Source of the DNA: Alistipes putredinis
Lineage (GTDB): Bacteria > Bacteroidota > Bacteroidia > Bacteroidales > Rikenellaceae
NCBI GenBank assembly: GCA_022009915.1
Contig: CP091730.1
Location: 496,001-560,000 of the forward strand
Reading direction: 5' to 3'
DNA length: 64,000 nt
Below the pieces are notes generated by a model. The model did not search any database. It saw only the letters and a program-made list of their open reading frames with translations, and had not been told where the DNA came from. Numbering within the stretch: position 1 is the stretch's first letter; each line of letters begins with the position of its first letter. The translations under genes were made by a program, and so were the position numbers. This document shows, piece after piece, positions 1 to 9,257 of this stretch.

Positions 1-450
1 TCCTACCACCGCCTGTTCCAGTTCGCCGTGCCGCAACTCCGTGCCGCCGCGGACAATCATCTCCTCCATGGGAATCACGCGGAAAAAATTCCCGTCCACG
101 CCGCGGACAGTCGCCGTAATCTGCGAACCGCGGTACTCCAACAATGCGGCATCGTCCAGCACGACACTCACCGCCTCGACCTCCGGCAGCGCGGCAATCG
201 CCGCCGTATCTATCGCCGAGACGTCGAACACCTTGCCGACAGCGGGCCGAACCAGAATCTCGGGGTCGAAATTCCGGTACATGGCACTGACCAGCGTCTC
301 GAATCCGTTGAATACGGACATCAGAATCACCATCGCCGCAACCGGTATGCCGACGGCCACGGCACTCACCATCGAAACGATGTTAATCACGGAGTGCGAC
401 TTGCCGGAGAACAGAAACCGGCGGGCGAAGAAGATTTCGAGTCCGCGCAT
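1..450 (-). CDS. LolC/LolE-type ABC transporter permease (3' part cut by window edge)
   Basis: Reading right to left, this frame starts at the ATG at 450 and stays open to base 1, so only about 150 N-terminal residues are visible. It begins with a short cytoplasmic segment (MRGLEIFFARRFLF) and then a membrane helix near residues 20-45 (INIVSMVSAVAVGIPVAAM). A periplasmic MacB-like domain follows, with the NGFE..V motif typical of the LolC/LolE permeases that release lipoproteins from the inner membrane. The family normally has about 400 residues and four helices; three helices lie beyond the edge. It starts 10 bases after the rbfA stop, so the two are probably cotranscribed. MacB-type efflux permeases share this N-terminal domain and cannot be fully excluded. 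Confidence 0.8.
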   Translation of the reverse strand, partial: MRGLEIFFARRFLFSGKSHSVINIVSMVSAVAVGIPVAAMVILMSVFNGFETLVSAMYRNFDPEILVRPAVGKVFDVSAIDTAAIAALPEVEAVSVVLDDAALLEYRGSQITATVRGVDGNFFRVIPMEEMIVRGGTELRHGELEQAVVG

Positions 451-460
451 AAACAAGGGA

Positions 461-803
461 CTAATCCTCCTTCAACAGATTGTCTATGTTCCGGATGTAT
501 TCGAGCGAATCGTCGAGGAAGAACGACAGTTCTGGCACTATGCGCATCTGGTTGCGTATTCTGTCGCCCAGAGCGCGGCGGATGAAGCGGCCGTGCTGCT
601 CCAAAAGAGCCATGGCCTGCTCGTGTTTCTCGAACGGGAACACGCTCAGATACACCTTCGCATAGCTCAAATCCGGACTTACGCGGACGGCCGTAACCGA
701 GAGCATCAGGCCCCGAAACAACTCCGCGGCCTCGCGTATGAATATTTCTGCTCAGGTCTTTCTGCAACTGACGCGCTATTTTTTGCTGACGTGTGGAATC
801 CAT
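461..803 (-). CDS. rbfA: Ribosome-binding factor A, frame broken once
   Basis: RbfA binds the 30S subunit and helps mature the 5' end of 16S rRNA, especially in the cold. The first 18 residues (MDSTRQQKIARQLQKDLS) are in one frame from the ATG at 803. The rest (EIFIREAAELFRG through LLKED) is in a second frame, joined by one extra base near 754. The joined protein has about 113 residues, normal for the family, and carries the usual VRVSPDLSYAKVYLSVFP segment. The break is best read as a sequence error, because both halves are well conserved in type. The permease gene follows 10 bases downstream. Confidence 0.9.
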
Positions 804-829
804 ACCCCTAACTAATTGATTTTTAATAT

Positions 830-1600
830 TCATGAACTCGTTTTTTTCTCGGCCTCGCGCAACGCCTTGCGGTTGGGGTTCTGCGCAGCGGCGGAGCGAG
901 AATCCCGCCCTTGCCCAAACGCACCCAGACGCCGAACGTTATGAAAAGATTGTCCAGCTCCGACCGCAGAGGGTTGGCCGAATATTTGGTCCGGTTGCGC
1001 AGTATGTCCGAGAAACCGTAATAATACCTCGCCGAGGCGCAAAACTCGACCCTGCCGGCAAACACGCTCAGTCCGCCGCCGCCGCAAAGGCCGTATCCCA
1101 TGCGGCAGTCGCGTGCCGTCATGAAGCCGTAGCGGTAGCGATCCGTCACACCGTCGCGTTTGGTTCCCGTCTCCACATACGAATCGCCGAGATTGTAGGA
1201 AAACGTGATGCCGGCTTCGATAAACACCCTCGCATGGCGGTTGAACAGATAGAAATGCGGTTGCCACAGTATCGGAACGGTTATCGAGTTTACGGTGCGC
1301 CTGTAATAAAATGGTGGAGTCCGTCCTGTTGCCGAAATAGTACATGTAGCCCCTTTGCTGGTATTCCAACTCGGCTCCCACGCCGCCGAACACCTGCTGA
1401 GGGCTGTAATATTTCCACGTAATGCCACCGGTATATCTGCCCCAGAACATGGCCGTCTCGCGTTTGGGGTAAAAACGGCCCTTGGCGCTGCCCCAGCCGC
1501 CTTTCACTCCCACGTAATGCTGTGCGGACAGCTCTGCGCCGACACCCGAGACAAGGAATGCCGCCAAAAGCACGAATATGTATCTGCATGCACGTCCCAT
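830..1600 (-). CDS. Outer-membrane beta-barrel protein (PorT-like size), frame broken
   Basis: The ATG at 1600 opens a signal peptide (about residues 1-25, hydrophobic core IFVLLAAFLVSGVGA, cleavage near LSAQ) typical of Bacteroidota outer-membrane barrels. Alternating hydrophobic and aromatic strands follow, for example YVGVKGGWGSAKGRF and GGITWKYY. The frame changes near 1310 (after NRTDSTI) and continues as FYYRRTVNSITVPIL, FIEAGITFSYNL and NLFITFGVWVRL. It probably shifts back near the end to close at 830 (ALREAEKKTSS). Length is about 255 residues, similar to PorT-family and other OMP_b-brl proteins. No residue shows which subfamily it is, so a specific role in secretion is not claimed. 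It sits four bases after the end of the Big_5 lipoprotein gene. Confidence 0.7.
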   Translation of the reverse strand: MGRACRYIFVLLAAFLVSGVGAELSAQHYVGVKGGWGSAKGRFYPKRETAMFWGRYTGGITWKYYSPQQVFGGVGAELEYQQRGYMYYFGNRTDSTILLQAHRKLDNRSDTVATAFLSVQPPCEGVYRSRHHVFLQSRRFVCGDGNQTRRCDGSLPLRLHDGTRLPHGIRPLRRRRTERVCRQGRVLRLGEVLLRFLGHTAQPDQIFGQPSAVGAGQSFHNVRRLGAFGQGRDSRSAAAQNPNRKALREAEKKTSS

Positions 1601-1603
1601 AGG

Positions 1604-3650
1604 CTATTTGATTACCGTACCCACCTGCGACCTTACACCGCTCAAAGCGCTTCCGAATCCCATGCTTCCGCCGGAAGACTCGTCGCCGCCGCCTCTTTTG
1701 CGCTCGGCCTCCTGCTTGGCCTTTTCAGCCCTACGCTCGATAATGCTCCTTGCAAGCATCATGTCCTGCTGCTCGATTCTGTCTATCACGCTCTGAATCG
1801 TCTCGGGAGCGAATATCCGGTTCATATCCAAATCCACGTCCATTTCCCAGTTGGCTTTGGTGGGTATGTTCTGTTCGCCCTGCTCCGAGACGTACATACT
1901 CACGCGCTCCGGCTGCCGGCGGGCTATCAAGTCGCCGCTGTCCCAACTCGCCGTTGCCGTTCAGGTCCTCGGTTATCCGCACGCGCACCGCCCCCTCGGG
2001 CATGTAGCGGAACTCGTAACGGCCCGTCACGATGTCTTTCTGCGTTTTCAGAATCTTGTTGTTGGTCGCGTCGATGAGTTGCAGTATGTATTTCGATTCG
2101 GGCGTCTTGCCCTTCACGCTGGCCACGATAGTAGAGTATTTCTCGGCCTTGATAATGGAGAATTCGGCCCGAAGCGTATCGTTGCTCTGACTCGCCACAT
2201 TCACGAAAACGCCCGCCGGAATCAGCAGCCTGTACTTTTCATCTTCCTTCCACGGCGCCGAAATCGTCCACTTGCGCATGTTCGCCGTATCCTGACGGAT
2301 GGCAAAAGGCATCGGTTCGGTCTGCTCTCCTTCCAAAATCCTGACGAGCGAAATGCGTCCGCTGTCCATACGGACAAGAGGCATGGCGAACTCTATTGGT
2401 ATATTCTTCTCGGGATTTATCTCCGCGGAGGCGTCCACCTTGAATCTGAACGGATTGGGCTGCGGTTCGGGAACATACTCCTCGCCGGCCTCTTCGGCAC
2501 GCTTGCGTTCCTTCTCCTCCGCCTCGCGCCGTTTGGTCTCCTCCTTGCTCTCGAAATACTTCCAGCCGAGCCTCAACTTCACGGTATCCAGCACCAGATT
2601 GTTAATCGAATCGTGCTTGAAATATACCATCGTACCCTTGATAGTATCCGGAATGCTTTCCGGACGGCAGGCGAACCACAGGGAAAGCGTATCCTTGCCT
2701 CTGGTCTGATACTCTATTATCACCGAATCGGACGGTATGCTGTCGAAGGCCAGACTCACTATGTCCGGATACGGAGCACCGAACCTGAAAACGGCCTGAT
2801 GCTTTCCGGGACGCTCCTGCGCCGTAAGGTTCTGGCGTTTGAACTGCTTGTCGGTAAAAAGCCTGAAAAAGGTCTGCGGCTCGGCGTTGGGATATTTGCG
2901 CATGGTATCGAACCAATAGGCGAAACCCGACAAATCGGCCGGATTGCAGAGCGTATCCAGAAAGCCCACCTTATCCACCCCCGGGTCATAGGACTGGTTG
3001 CCGTTCTGGTCGTAAACGGCGTACATCTTATAAGGTATCGGTTTCAGATTCTGGGCCACGAATATGCCGTTGTTCTCCGCCCGCGCCACGGCCGACGGCT
3101 GCATCTTGAACAGCAGCGAATCGTACTCGGGAATCGTATCCAGAGCCGCATCGTAAAAATATATGAACGTCTTTCCCAGCGAATCCTCCGTCCGTGCATC
3201 CACGGCATAGCCCGACATGAACATGGAGTCGATGGCCGAACCGGTCGAAAAGACGTAACGCAGTCCGTACAGGATATTCCCCTCGTTGTTGTCGCGGATG
3301 CTGCTGCCGAAATTCAGGGCGTATGTCTGGTTTTTCGAGCAGGGTGTCCTGAATGGAAATCTGAATGCCGCGGCCGCGAGTGGTCACGACCGGTTTCTTT
3401 TTTCATGAACGGAGAGGTGAAAAACTCCTTGCTCTGGTCCTTTATCTGAACGTATTCGTCGAACTCGATGAATATTTTTCTTGTCGTTAAAATTCCGCGA
3501 GCCGATTGCCGGCGTCATGTTCACGACTTTGGGCGGGATGCTGTCCTTGGGACCGCCCTGCGGAACCATGGTATTGGCGCAACGCACCAATGCGGCGCAG
3601 AAAAACGCCGCCGTGACAAGATTCATGAATATACGGGCCGCCCTGTTCAT
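1604..3650 (-). CDS. Surface lipoprotein with N-terminal Big_5 (SbsA-type Ig-like) domain, frame broken
   Basis: From the ATG at 3650 there is a lipoprotein signal with the lipobox ALVRC. It is followed by VPQGGPKDSIPPKV, the hallmark start of a Bacteroidota family carrying a Big_5 Ig-like domain (PPKVVNMTPAIGSRNF.. then IEFDEYVQIKD). The long middle (about residues 150-600) has repeated beta-rich segments plus a charged, probably helical stretch (KEETKRREAEEKERKRAEEAG). The C-terminus, after a break near 1935, is MYVSEQGEQNIPTKANWEMD followed by a helical basic and Gly/Ser-rich tail. Breaks lie near 3470, 3390-3320 and 1935. About 675 residues in all. The family is found at the cell surface or periplasm, but its exact role is not known. 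Confidence 0.75.
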
Positions 3651-3695
3651 CTGATTTTTCGTCTACCGGAGCACAAAGATAGTTTATTTTTTTCA

Positions 3696-4184
3696 TCAAT
3701 CGGCGTCGGAAGGCGCATTGGCTTCATTGACCACCGTCCATTTGGATTCGTTGTAAGTATACTCGGTCTTCCACGGCCGGAACCTCACGGGCACCGTCAG
3801 ACTCCACAGGTTGTCCGTCAGCCGCACTCCACGCCATGCGTACATTCCGGTTCCGGCATCCGCGACCACAAGAACCGCATCGGCCGAAGTCAGGCGGAAC
3901 ACTATGTCGCCCTGCTCGTTCTGCTCCGAGGCGAGCGTATAGTTCCGCTTCTCGCCCGAAACGGCATCCGTAAACGTACCGGCAATGGCATCGGCGTAGG
4001 AGGCTACCGTCCACTTTTCCGACGAGCCGTACAGCGCATAGGCCACGAGTCCCTGCGGCGTGGTTTCGTCGCCGCCCTTTTCCATCTGCACGTGCGGCAC
4101 TATCACGTATCTGCAATCGGTCTTAACCTTCGTGCATGCGACGGAGAGCACCGCCGCCAAAACCATAATCCACCGCTTCGTCAT
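3696..4184 (-). CDS. Small lipoprotein of unknown function
   Basis: Start at the ATG at 4184, which overlaps the folK stop codon (ATGA), so translation is likely coupled. The first 17 residues are a lipoprotein signal (MTKRWIMVLAAVLSVAC, lipobox LSVAC). The mature part, about 145 residues, is predicted by eye to be beta-rich, with many aromatic and Thr residues and no catalytic motif I recognise. It is an intact single frame, unlike most neighbours. I do not recognise the family; it may be a DUF of the Bacteroidales lipoprotein type. Confidence 0.65.
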   Translation of the reverse strand: MTKRWIMVLAAVLSVACTKVKTDCRYVIVPHVQMEKGGDETTPQGLVAYALYGSSEKWTVASYADAIAGTFTDAVSGEKRNYTLASEQNEQGDIVFRLTSADAVLVVADAGTGMYAWRGVRLTDNLWSLTVPVRFRPWKTEYTYNESKWTVVNEANAPSDAD

Positions 4185-4672
4185 GACGTCCGGCATAATT
4201 TTTCGCGCAGTTCTTCCATCGTAAGCCCCGACTGCGGATGCTTGCGCTCGCGCATCACTTCGCACAGCGGCGTAAGCACGAACTCGCGCTCGGCCATTCT
4301 GGGATGCGGTATCTTCAAATCGTCCGTATCCACCACCATATCGTCGTAAAGAAGAATATCTATGTCTATCACCCGCGATGCGTAGCGCTGCCCCGAGAGT
4401 TCCTTTTCGCGCCGCTCGGCTTCGCGGTCGCGGCCCAGCTCGCCCTCGATTTCCTGCACGCGCGACAGCACCTGCTCGGGCGAAAGGTCCGTATCGGCCA
4501 CCATCACCTGATTGGTGAACTCCGGCGCCGAGAATCCCCATGCCTCGGACTTGTAGCGGTGCGAACAGCGCATGACAACGCCCACTCGGTCATTTATCAT
4601 CTTCTGAACCTCCTGTAAACGGCTTTTGACATCTCCGATGTTTCCGCCGGCTATTAAAACCACTCGTGCCAT
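4181..4672 (-). CDS. folK: 2-amino-4-hydroxy-6-hydroxymethyldihydropteridine pyrophosphokinase
   Basis: HPPK transfers pyrophosphate from ATP to 6-hydroxymethyl-dihydropterin in folate synthesis. The 163-residue frame is complete and of normal size. It shows the N-terminal LIAGGNIGD (family GSNxGD), the SHRYKSEAWGF pterin-binding segment, the RERRSEKELSG-type loop (here EAERREKELSGQRYASR), and the Mg-binding VIDIDILLYDD followed by IPHPRMAEREFVLTPL. The end overlaps the next lipoprotein gene by four bases. holB ends 12 bases upstream of this start. Confidence 0.95.
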   Translation of the reverse strand: MARVVLIAGGNIGDVKSRLQEVQKMINDRVGVVMRCSHRYKSEAWGFSAPEFTNQVMVADTDLSPEQVLSRVQEIEGELGRDREAERREKELSGQRYASRVIDIDILLYDDMVVDTDDLKIPHPRMAEREFVLTPLCEVMRERKHPQSGLTMEELREKLCRTS

Positions 4673-4684
4673 ATAATTTTTGTT

Positions 4685-5830
4685 CTATAATCTCACAATC
4701 TGCTTGCTTACCGAAAGCGCGAAATGCGTGAACACTATCGCCGCGTTGCCGTTCTGGGAAATCTGCGCTATGGCATCCTCAATCTCCCCTAACGATGTTT
4801 TTCGATATTGTGATTGCCTATGAAAGGCGAAAACTTGATGCAAAAATCGCGCTCCGCCCCCCAAAGATAGCTGATGTCGTCCATACCGGCATTGAGCATG
4901 TAACTCTCACGAAGCAAACGCAGTGCCGAGACCAAAAACTGCTTTTGCCTCTCGCGCCCAAGACCGGCGACAGTGTCGGCCCACTGGATGAGTTCCAGAT
5001 GCTTGTCGTTGTAGCTCAACCGCATGAGTTGTACGAAAAAGTCCGAAATCCTCGTCTTCGGCCGCCTTCTCTCCCTCGGACATCATGCGCCGGACTTCCA
5101 ACAAATCGCCGCAGGCCAGCCTCGCCACCGAACGCGCCTTGATATCGTCCGCCCCGTAGGCGTTGCGCGCGTAGCGTTCCAGCTCCTCGGGTTCGATTCC
5201 TCCGACCGTCACCTGCTGCGTGCGAGAAAGAATGGTCGGCAGGAGCTGCTGCGCAGAGACGGACACTAACAAGAACAGGGTCTTCTCCCACGGCTCCTCC
5301 AATATTTTGAGTATGGTATTGGCCGCCTCCGTCCGCATTCTCTCCGGCAGCCACACGACAACCACCTTGTACTCCGCCTCGAAACTCTTGAACGAAAGCG
5401 TGCGGATTATCTCGTCGGCATCCGCTTTGGATATTAGCCCCTGCTGGTTGTTGAGTTCTATCCGCTCGTACCACTCCTGCTCGGAAAAATATCCGCCGCT
5501 GTCCAGCACCATCCGTCGCCATTGCGGCAGAAAGGCGCTGCTGAGCACGGCCTCGCCGCTCTTCTTGGAAGACTTGTTCACCGGCATGACGAAATGCAGG
5601 TCGGCATGCTCCAAAGCCGCCATCTTGCGGCACGACGCGCACTGTCCGCACGAGTCTCCGTCGTGGCGGTCGGTGCAATTTACATACTGCGCATAGGCCA
5701 AGGCCAGAGGCAGCGTTCCGTAACCGCTGCGCCCCGAAAACAGCTGCGCATGGCTCACACGCCCCTCGTCCGCCGCACGGACCAGATGTTCTTTAAGCTC
5801 CTTTTGTCCTACTACGTCGCAAAATCTCAT
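4685..5830 (-). CDS. holB: DNA polymerase III delta-prime subunit, frame broken twice
   Basis: The clamp-loader delta-prime subunit helps open the sliding clamp. From the ATG at 5830: FCDVVGQKELKEHL, then a degenerate nucleotide loop (GRSGYGT, no Walker lysine, as usual for delta-prime) and a zinc module C-x9-C-x2-C-x2-C (CTDRHDGDSCGQCASC). The sensor-type segment KILEEPWEKTLFLLVS and LLPTILSRTQ follow. A break near 5030 joins it to FVQLMRLSYNDKHLELIQW, and a second near 4797 to GEIEDAIAQISQNGNAAIVF and the stop at 4685. The rebuilt protein has about 380 residues. dut starts upstream with 4 bases between. Confidence 0.9.
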
Positions 5831-5834
5831 ATCT

Positions 5835-6269
5835 CTACTTCTTTCCCGTGCTTCCGAATCCTCCATCGCCGCGACCGGTCTCGGAGAGCTGCTCCGACGG
5901 CAGCCATTCGACCCTTTCGTAGCGGGCCACAACCATTTGAGCGATACGTTCGCCACGTTTTATCTCGAACGGCTCCGACCCGAGATTGACAAGTATGACC
6001 TTTATCTCTCCGCGGTAATCCGCATCCACGGTCCCCGGCGAATTGAGCACCGTAATGCCGTGCTTTGCCGCCAGTCCGCTGCGCGGCCGCACCTGCAATT
6101 CGTACCCCTCGGGCAGCTCCACGAACAGTCCCGTCGGTATCATCGCCCTTTGCAGCGGCTTCAAAACGACGCTCTCCGCAATATCGGCCCTTATGTCCAT
6201 TCCGGCCGAGAGAGACGTCGCATATTCCGGTTCGCCGAACCCCGAACGGTTCACTATCCTGACTTCCAT
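5835..6269 (-). CDS. dut: dUTP diphosphatase
   Basis: Hydrolyses dUTP to dUMP and pyrophosphate, keeping uracil out of DNA and feeding thymidylate synthesis. This 144-residue frame is complete and has all five trimeric-dUTPase motifs: AGMDIRA, PRSGLAAKHGI, GTVDADYRGEI, RGERIAQMVV and the C-terminal Gly-rich RGDGGFGSTGKK. The start overlaps the end of the flippase gene by 16 bases. Confidence 0.96.
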   Translation of the reverse strand: MEVRIVNRSGFGEPEYATSLSAGMDIRADIAESVVLKPLQRAMIPTGLFVELPEGYELQVRPRSGLAAKHGITVLNSPGTVDADYRGEIKVILVNLGSEPFEIKRGERIAQMVVARYERVEWLPSEQLSETGRGDGGFGSTGKK

Positions 6270-7723
6270 ATCTTTATCTCGTTTTCAAAAAGTGTCAATA
6301 TCTTCTCGCGCCATACGGCATAAGCCGCATACGCGCACACTATTGCGGCGTTGCAGACATACTGCACCGCTGCAATATCGGTAAGCTCCGACACGACCTG
6401 CGAAAGGCCGAAAAGCCCGAGCCCCAGACATATGTACTCGGCGATACGCCCCCATTGGTACGGAGTGGGGAAAAACCTGCGGTTCAGATAAAGGCTGACG
6501 GCCACCATCGCGGCTTCGCTGCAAAGCCGCGCCCATGCGGCCCCGTAGTAACCCCAGCGCGGTATCATCGCAACGTTGCATACCACAGTGAAAAACAGCC
6601 CCACGAACGTCACCACCACGGCGAATCCCGTCTTCTCCTCGCGTTTGTACCAGAACGACAGATTAAGCCACATTCCGCTCAGGACGCTGGCTCCGAGCAC
6701 CACGGGCAGAATGAACATTCCCTCCCTGAAATCCGGTCCGACGATAAGCGCGAAGAAATCCTTGAACAGGGCGATGCCCAAAAATATGAGCATCGACACC
6801 ATCACGTAATACTTCATCGCCGCGGCATTCGTCTGTACGAAATCCGTCTTCTTGAAATTCGACAGGAAGAACGGTTCGGCGGCCAGCCGGTACATCTGCG
6901 TGAAGAGCATCATCACCACGGCCACTTTCGTGACCGCCCCGTAAATGCCGAGCTGCGCCATCGCGTCGCCTCCCTGCGGAACTAAATATTTGATGAACTG
7001 TCTGTCTATGAACTCATTTGCCGTACCTGCTATTCCGCCCACAAGAAGCGGGATGGAGTAGGAAAATACGGACACGAGCAGCCGCCAGTCTATTTTCGGG
7101 AATATGCCGGTGCCGGTAGTCAGTATCACGAAAAACGTGAGCACGCTGGCCGCCAGATTGGCCACGAAAACCCAACCCACTCCGAAATCGCCGTCGTACA
7201 ATCCGACGAATCCGAATAAGAGGGCCAACGCGACGTTCACCGTAACATTCAGGCATTTAATGCCCACGAAAGTCATCGCACGCCCCTGCTGCCTGAGCCT
7301 CGAAAAAGGAATGCAGCTCCAAACGTCGAACAGTATGATAAGGCCCACAAGCACGACATACTCCGGATGCTGCTCGTAGGCCGGCCCCATGGCATGCGAC
7401 AGCGGACCGCGCAGCAAGGCGACCAATGCGAAAAACAGTGCGGCGGCAAGCGAAGTTATGCCCCACGCGGTATCAAACACCTTTTTCTGCCACGAAGCGC
7501 TGTCGTCCTTGGCGGTGAAACGGAAATAACTGCTCTCCATGCCCATGGTAAGCAGCACGAGCGCGAACGGGATGAGCGAATAGACGTCGGTCACTATACC
7601 GTAGGTCTGCTGGCCGAATATGCGCGTAAAATACGGCGTGAGCAGGTAGCTGAGAAACCTGACCACAATGGTGCTTATCCCGTAAACGGCCGTCTGACCG
7701 GCCAGTCTCTTTATAAATCCCAT
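6254..7723 (-). CDS. Polysaccharide (O-antigen type) flippase, MATE/Wzx-like
   Basis: A 489-residue integral membrane protein with about 12-14 hydrophobic segments, beginning MGFIKRLAGQTAVYGISTI. The QTAVYGISTIVVRFLSYLLTP and FGQQTYGIVTDVYSL segments are typical of the polysaccharide-biosynthesis flippases that move lipid-linked sugars across the inner membrane. The frame is intact. It lies upstream of dut, overlapping it by 16 bases. No glycosyltransferase genes are visible next to it, so the transported glycan cannot be named. A ferried substrate such as O-antigen, capsule or lipid intermediate is inference from the family. Confidence 0.9.
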   Translation of the reverse strand: MGFIKRLAGQTAVYGISTIVVRFLSYLLTPYFTRIFGQQTYGIVTDVYSLIPFALVLLTMGMESSYFRFTAKDDSASWQKKVFDTAWGITSLAAALFFALVALLRGPLSHAMGPAYEQHPEYVVLVGLIILFDVWSCIPFSRLRQQGRAMTFVGIKCLNVTVNVALALLFGFVGLYDGDFGVGWVFVANLAASVLTFFVILTTGTGIFPKIDWRLLVSVFSYSIPLLVGGIAGTANEFIDRQFIKYLVPQGGDAMAQLGIYGAVTKVAVVMMLFTQMYRLAAEPFFLSNFKKTDFVQTNAAAMKYYVMVSMLIFLGIALFKDFFALIVGPDFREGMFILPVVLGASVLSGMWLNLSFWYKREEKTGFAVVVTFVGLFFTVVCNVAMIPRWGYYGAAWARLCSEAAMVAVSLYLNRRFFPTPYQWGRIAEYICLGLGLFGLSQVVSELTDIAAVQYVCNAAIVCAYAAYAVWREKILTLFENEIKIWKSG

Positions 7724-7965
7724 ATCTTATCCGCGCGACCCTTACGCTTTAATCTGCGAATATAACGAATATTTCCGCAAATCAAAAATCCGCACCCCCG
7801 TTCCCGACATATCGCGCTCGGCGACAGAAGCCACGGCATCAAAAACAAATCGCACGCTTCATAATTCTGCCATGAAAAACGTCCGAACCCCCTGCCGATA
7901 TAACAGTTCTGCGACTGCAAAAACGGCGGTCGGAAATAAAAATTACTCGATTTTTGCGTTCAAGT
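7724..7965. other. Intergenic stretch, no gene seen
   Basis: Between the start of the flippase gene and the tRNA promoter. A 69-codon open frame on the minus strand (7711-7920) is Cys- and aromatic-rich, overlaps the flippase start and has no recognisable family, so I treat it as noise. Confidence 0.5.
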
Positions 7966-7996
7966 TTTGCAAATTCGCCAGTAATGTATATTTTTG
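7966..7996 (+). promoter_or_regulatory. Bacteroidota promoter for the CAU tRNA
   Basis: A TTTG at 7966-7969 and TATTTTTG at 7989-7996, 19 bases apart, match the Bacteroidota -33/-7 consensus (TTTG, TAnnTTTG). The tRNA begins about 42 bases downstream. Confidence 0.7.
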
Positions 7997-8038
7997 CAGT
8001 CTCGAAGCCGAATTTATTTCGGCCGGAAAACAGCGAGG

Positions 8039-8113
8039 GGGCCCATAGCTCAGTTGGTTAGTAGCACCTGACTCATAATCAGGGGGTCATAGGTTCAAGC
8101 CCTATTGGGCCCA
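8039..8113 (+). tRNA. tRNA with CAU anticodon (Met elongator or Ile2), one extra base in the D-arm
   Basis: The acceptor stem GGGCCCA pairs with TGGGCCC, the anticodon arm is CCTGA-CTCATAA-TCAGG (anticodon CAT), and the T-arm is ATAGG-TTCAAGC-CCTAT. The discriminator base is A at 8113 and CCA is not encoded. The D-arm reads GCTCAGTTGGTTAGTAGC where GCTC...GAGC is expected, so one T appears inserted in the 3' side of the D stem. CAU tRNAs may be elongator Met or lysidine-modified Ile2; I cannot decide from sequence alone. Confidence 0.9.
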
Positions 8114-8121
8114 CTTTCAAT

Positions 8122-8153
8122 AAAAAAGTCCCGATAAATGTCGGGACTTTTTT
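8122..8153 (+). terminator. Rho-independent terminator after the tRNA
   Basis: Perfect inverted repeat AAAAAAGTCCCGA / TCGGGACTTTTTT with a 6-base loop, ending in a T run. It can act in both directions. Confidence 0.85.
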
Positions 8154-8343
8154 ATTTTCAAGATAAAATGTTCAGCAAAATTTACAGTAAAAAAATGCTG
8201 TTAACATTTCCTTTATGATATTTCCGGATAGCTTTCGTTCTCTGGCTTATCATGCTACATTAATTTCTATACAAACAAATAATACATTAGAACAAAAATC
8301 CGTTTAGAATTAAACGAAATTATAATTAGAATATTTATTATTA
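8154..8343. other. AT-rich non-coding flank of the GHKL-STAS-PIN operon
   Basis: Very AT-rich with no open frame or RNA structure that I trust. It forms the downstream flank of the minus-strand operon and marks the start of the AT-rich tract. Confidence 0.5.
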
Positions 8344-8878
8344 CTACATTACACAATGATTAGCCGATAATATTTCCAGATCTGTACCTGAAAAAAATCT
8401 TTTGTCATTGGTGAGTAATATATAATTTCTTACCTGACATAAATTTATAATAGCCTTATCTGTAAAATCCATATTATTCGACATTAACATTAGGTTAACA
8501 TCATCTATATCATAGATTTTACCGTCCAATTGAAATGTTGAGCCCAATAATGATTTAATTATTGAGTAAGTTCGGGTTTCAGCATTCTGTCCATCTGCAG
8601 AGCCTTCGCCAAAGTTTATAGTTTTGCGGGCCATTGGCCGCTTCAAAGCTACGGTGACTCATTCTCAATTCCCGATTAATGACTTCCGACAAAACGTTAT
8701 AATCAACAACTAATCGATTTCCATTAGAGAGCAGTTTGCTGAAAATGGCACTATACGTTGCAGGCCAACTTTTCATACTTGACGATGCAAAGTAAATATA
8801 TAGCAATATATTAGCATCGAAAAATATATCACGCTCAGCAAGACTCGCAATATCGGCTTCTCGATATATTCGGGCCAT
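8344..8878 (-). CDS. PIN-domain ribonuclease-like protein, frame broken once
   Basis: PIN domains are Mg-dependent nucleases, often the toxic part of toxin-antitoxin or defence systems. From the ATG at 8878, residues 18-26 give FFDANILLY (first catalytic Asp) and VVDYNVLSEVINR supplies the conserved acidic residue. After a break near 8640, MDFTDKAI and LLTNDKRFFSGTDLEIL give the third and fourth acidic positions. The rebuilt protein has about 177 residues, a full-length PIN protein. It lies 12 bases after the STAS-like gene as the last of three co-directional genes with one promoter. No antitoxin with a DNA-binding domain sits beside it, so it is not an ordinary VapBC pair. Target RNA is unknown. 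Confidence 0.75.
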
Positions 8879-8890
8879 GACAAGTAAGTA

Positions 8891-9257
8891 TTATTCTTCT
8901 AATATATTACTGGTTGCATCATCAAGTTCTTTTTGATGACTATAATAAATAGGGGCCCCAGTTTTTTTACTTTTCTCCAAAGATGCCTCAAAAGCCTCTT
9001 TTAAGCTCTTCCGATACATCAATATATTCAATACTATCAATTATATCAGAAGAAAAGTCTTTGTATAATACACCGATTGCTTCATTCAAAAAGGCAGTAA
9101 TAATCATCGTAATATTTAAAAACGATAATTGCACATCTTTCCCATCATTCAATGCAGCAACAATCAACGCATATACTTTTTTGCCCATCTTCCGGAGCAA
9201 TGCAAAATGAGTCTGTTGATAACATTGAAAATATTTACCTTAAAAGTATCTTTTCAT
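8891..9257 (-). CDS. STAS-like (DUF4325) protein, frame broken
   Basis: The start ATG at 9257 overlaps the last codons of the ATPase gene. Rebuilt from three frames: KDTFKVNIFNVINRLIL, then MGKKVYALIVAALNDGKD with VQLSFLNITMIITAFLNEAI, GVLYKDFSSDIIDSIEY, and after a break near 8995 FEASLEKSKKTGAPIYYS to the stop at 8891. About 120 residues. The core (V.LSF.NI..I..AFLNEAIG.LY) is that of DUF4325 proteins, which resemble the STAS anti-anti-sigma fold. At the site where SpoIIAA-type proteins carry the phosphorylated Ser, this one reads I-T-A-F. Its partner is likely the GHKL ATPase encoded upstream; a switch controlling the PIN protein is inference. Confidence 0.7.

Noticed and set aside
8344..8878. 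Plain VapBC toxin-antitoxin pair
   Set aside because: There is no short DNA-binding antitoxin next to the PIN gene; the partners are an ATPase and a STAS-like protein.
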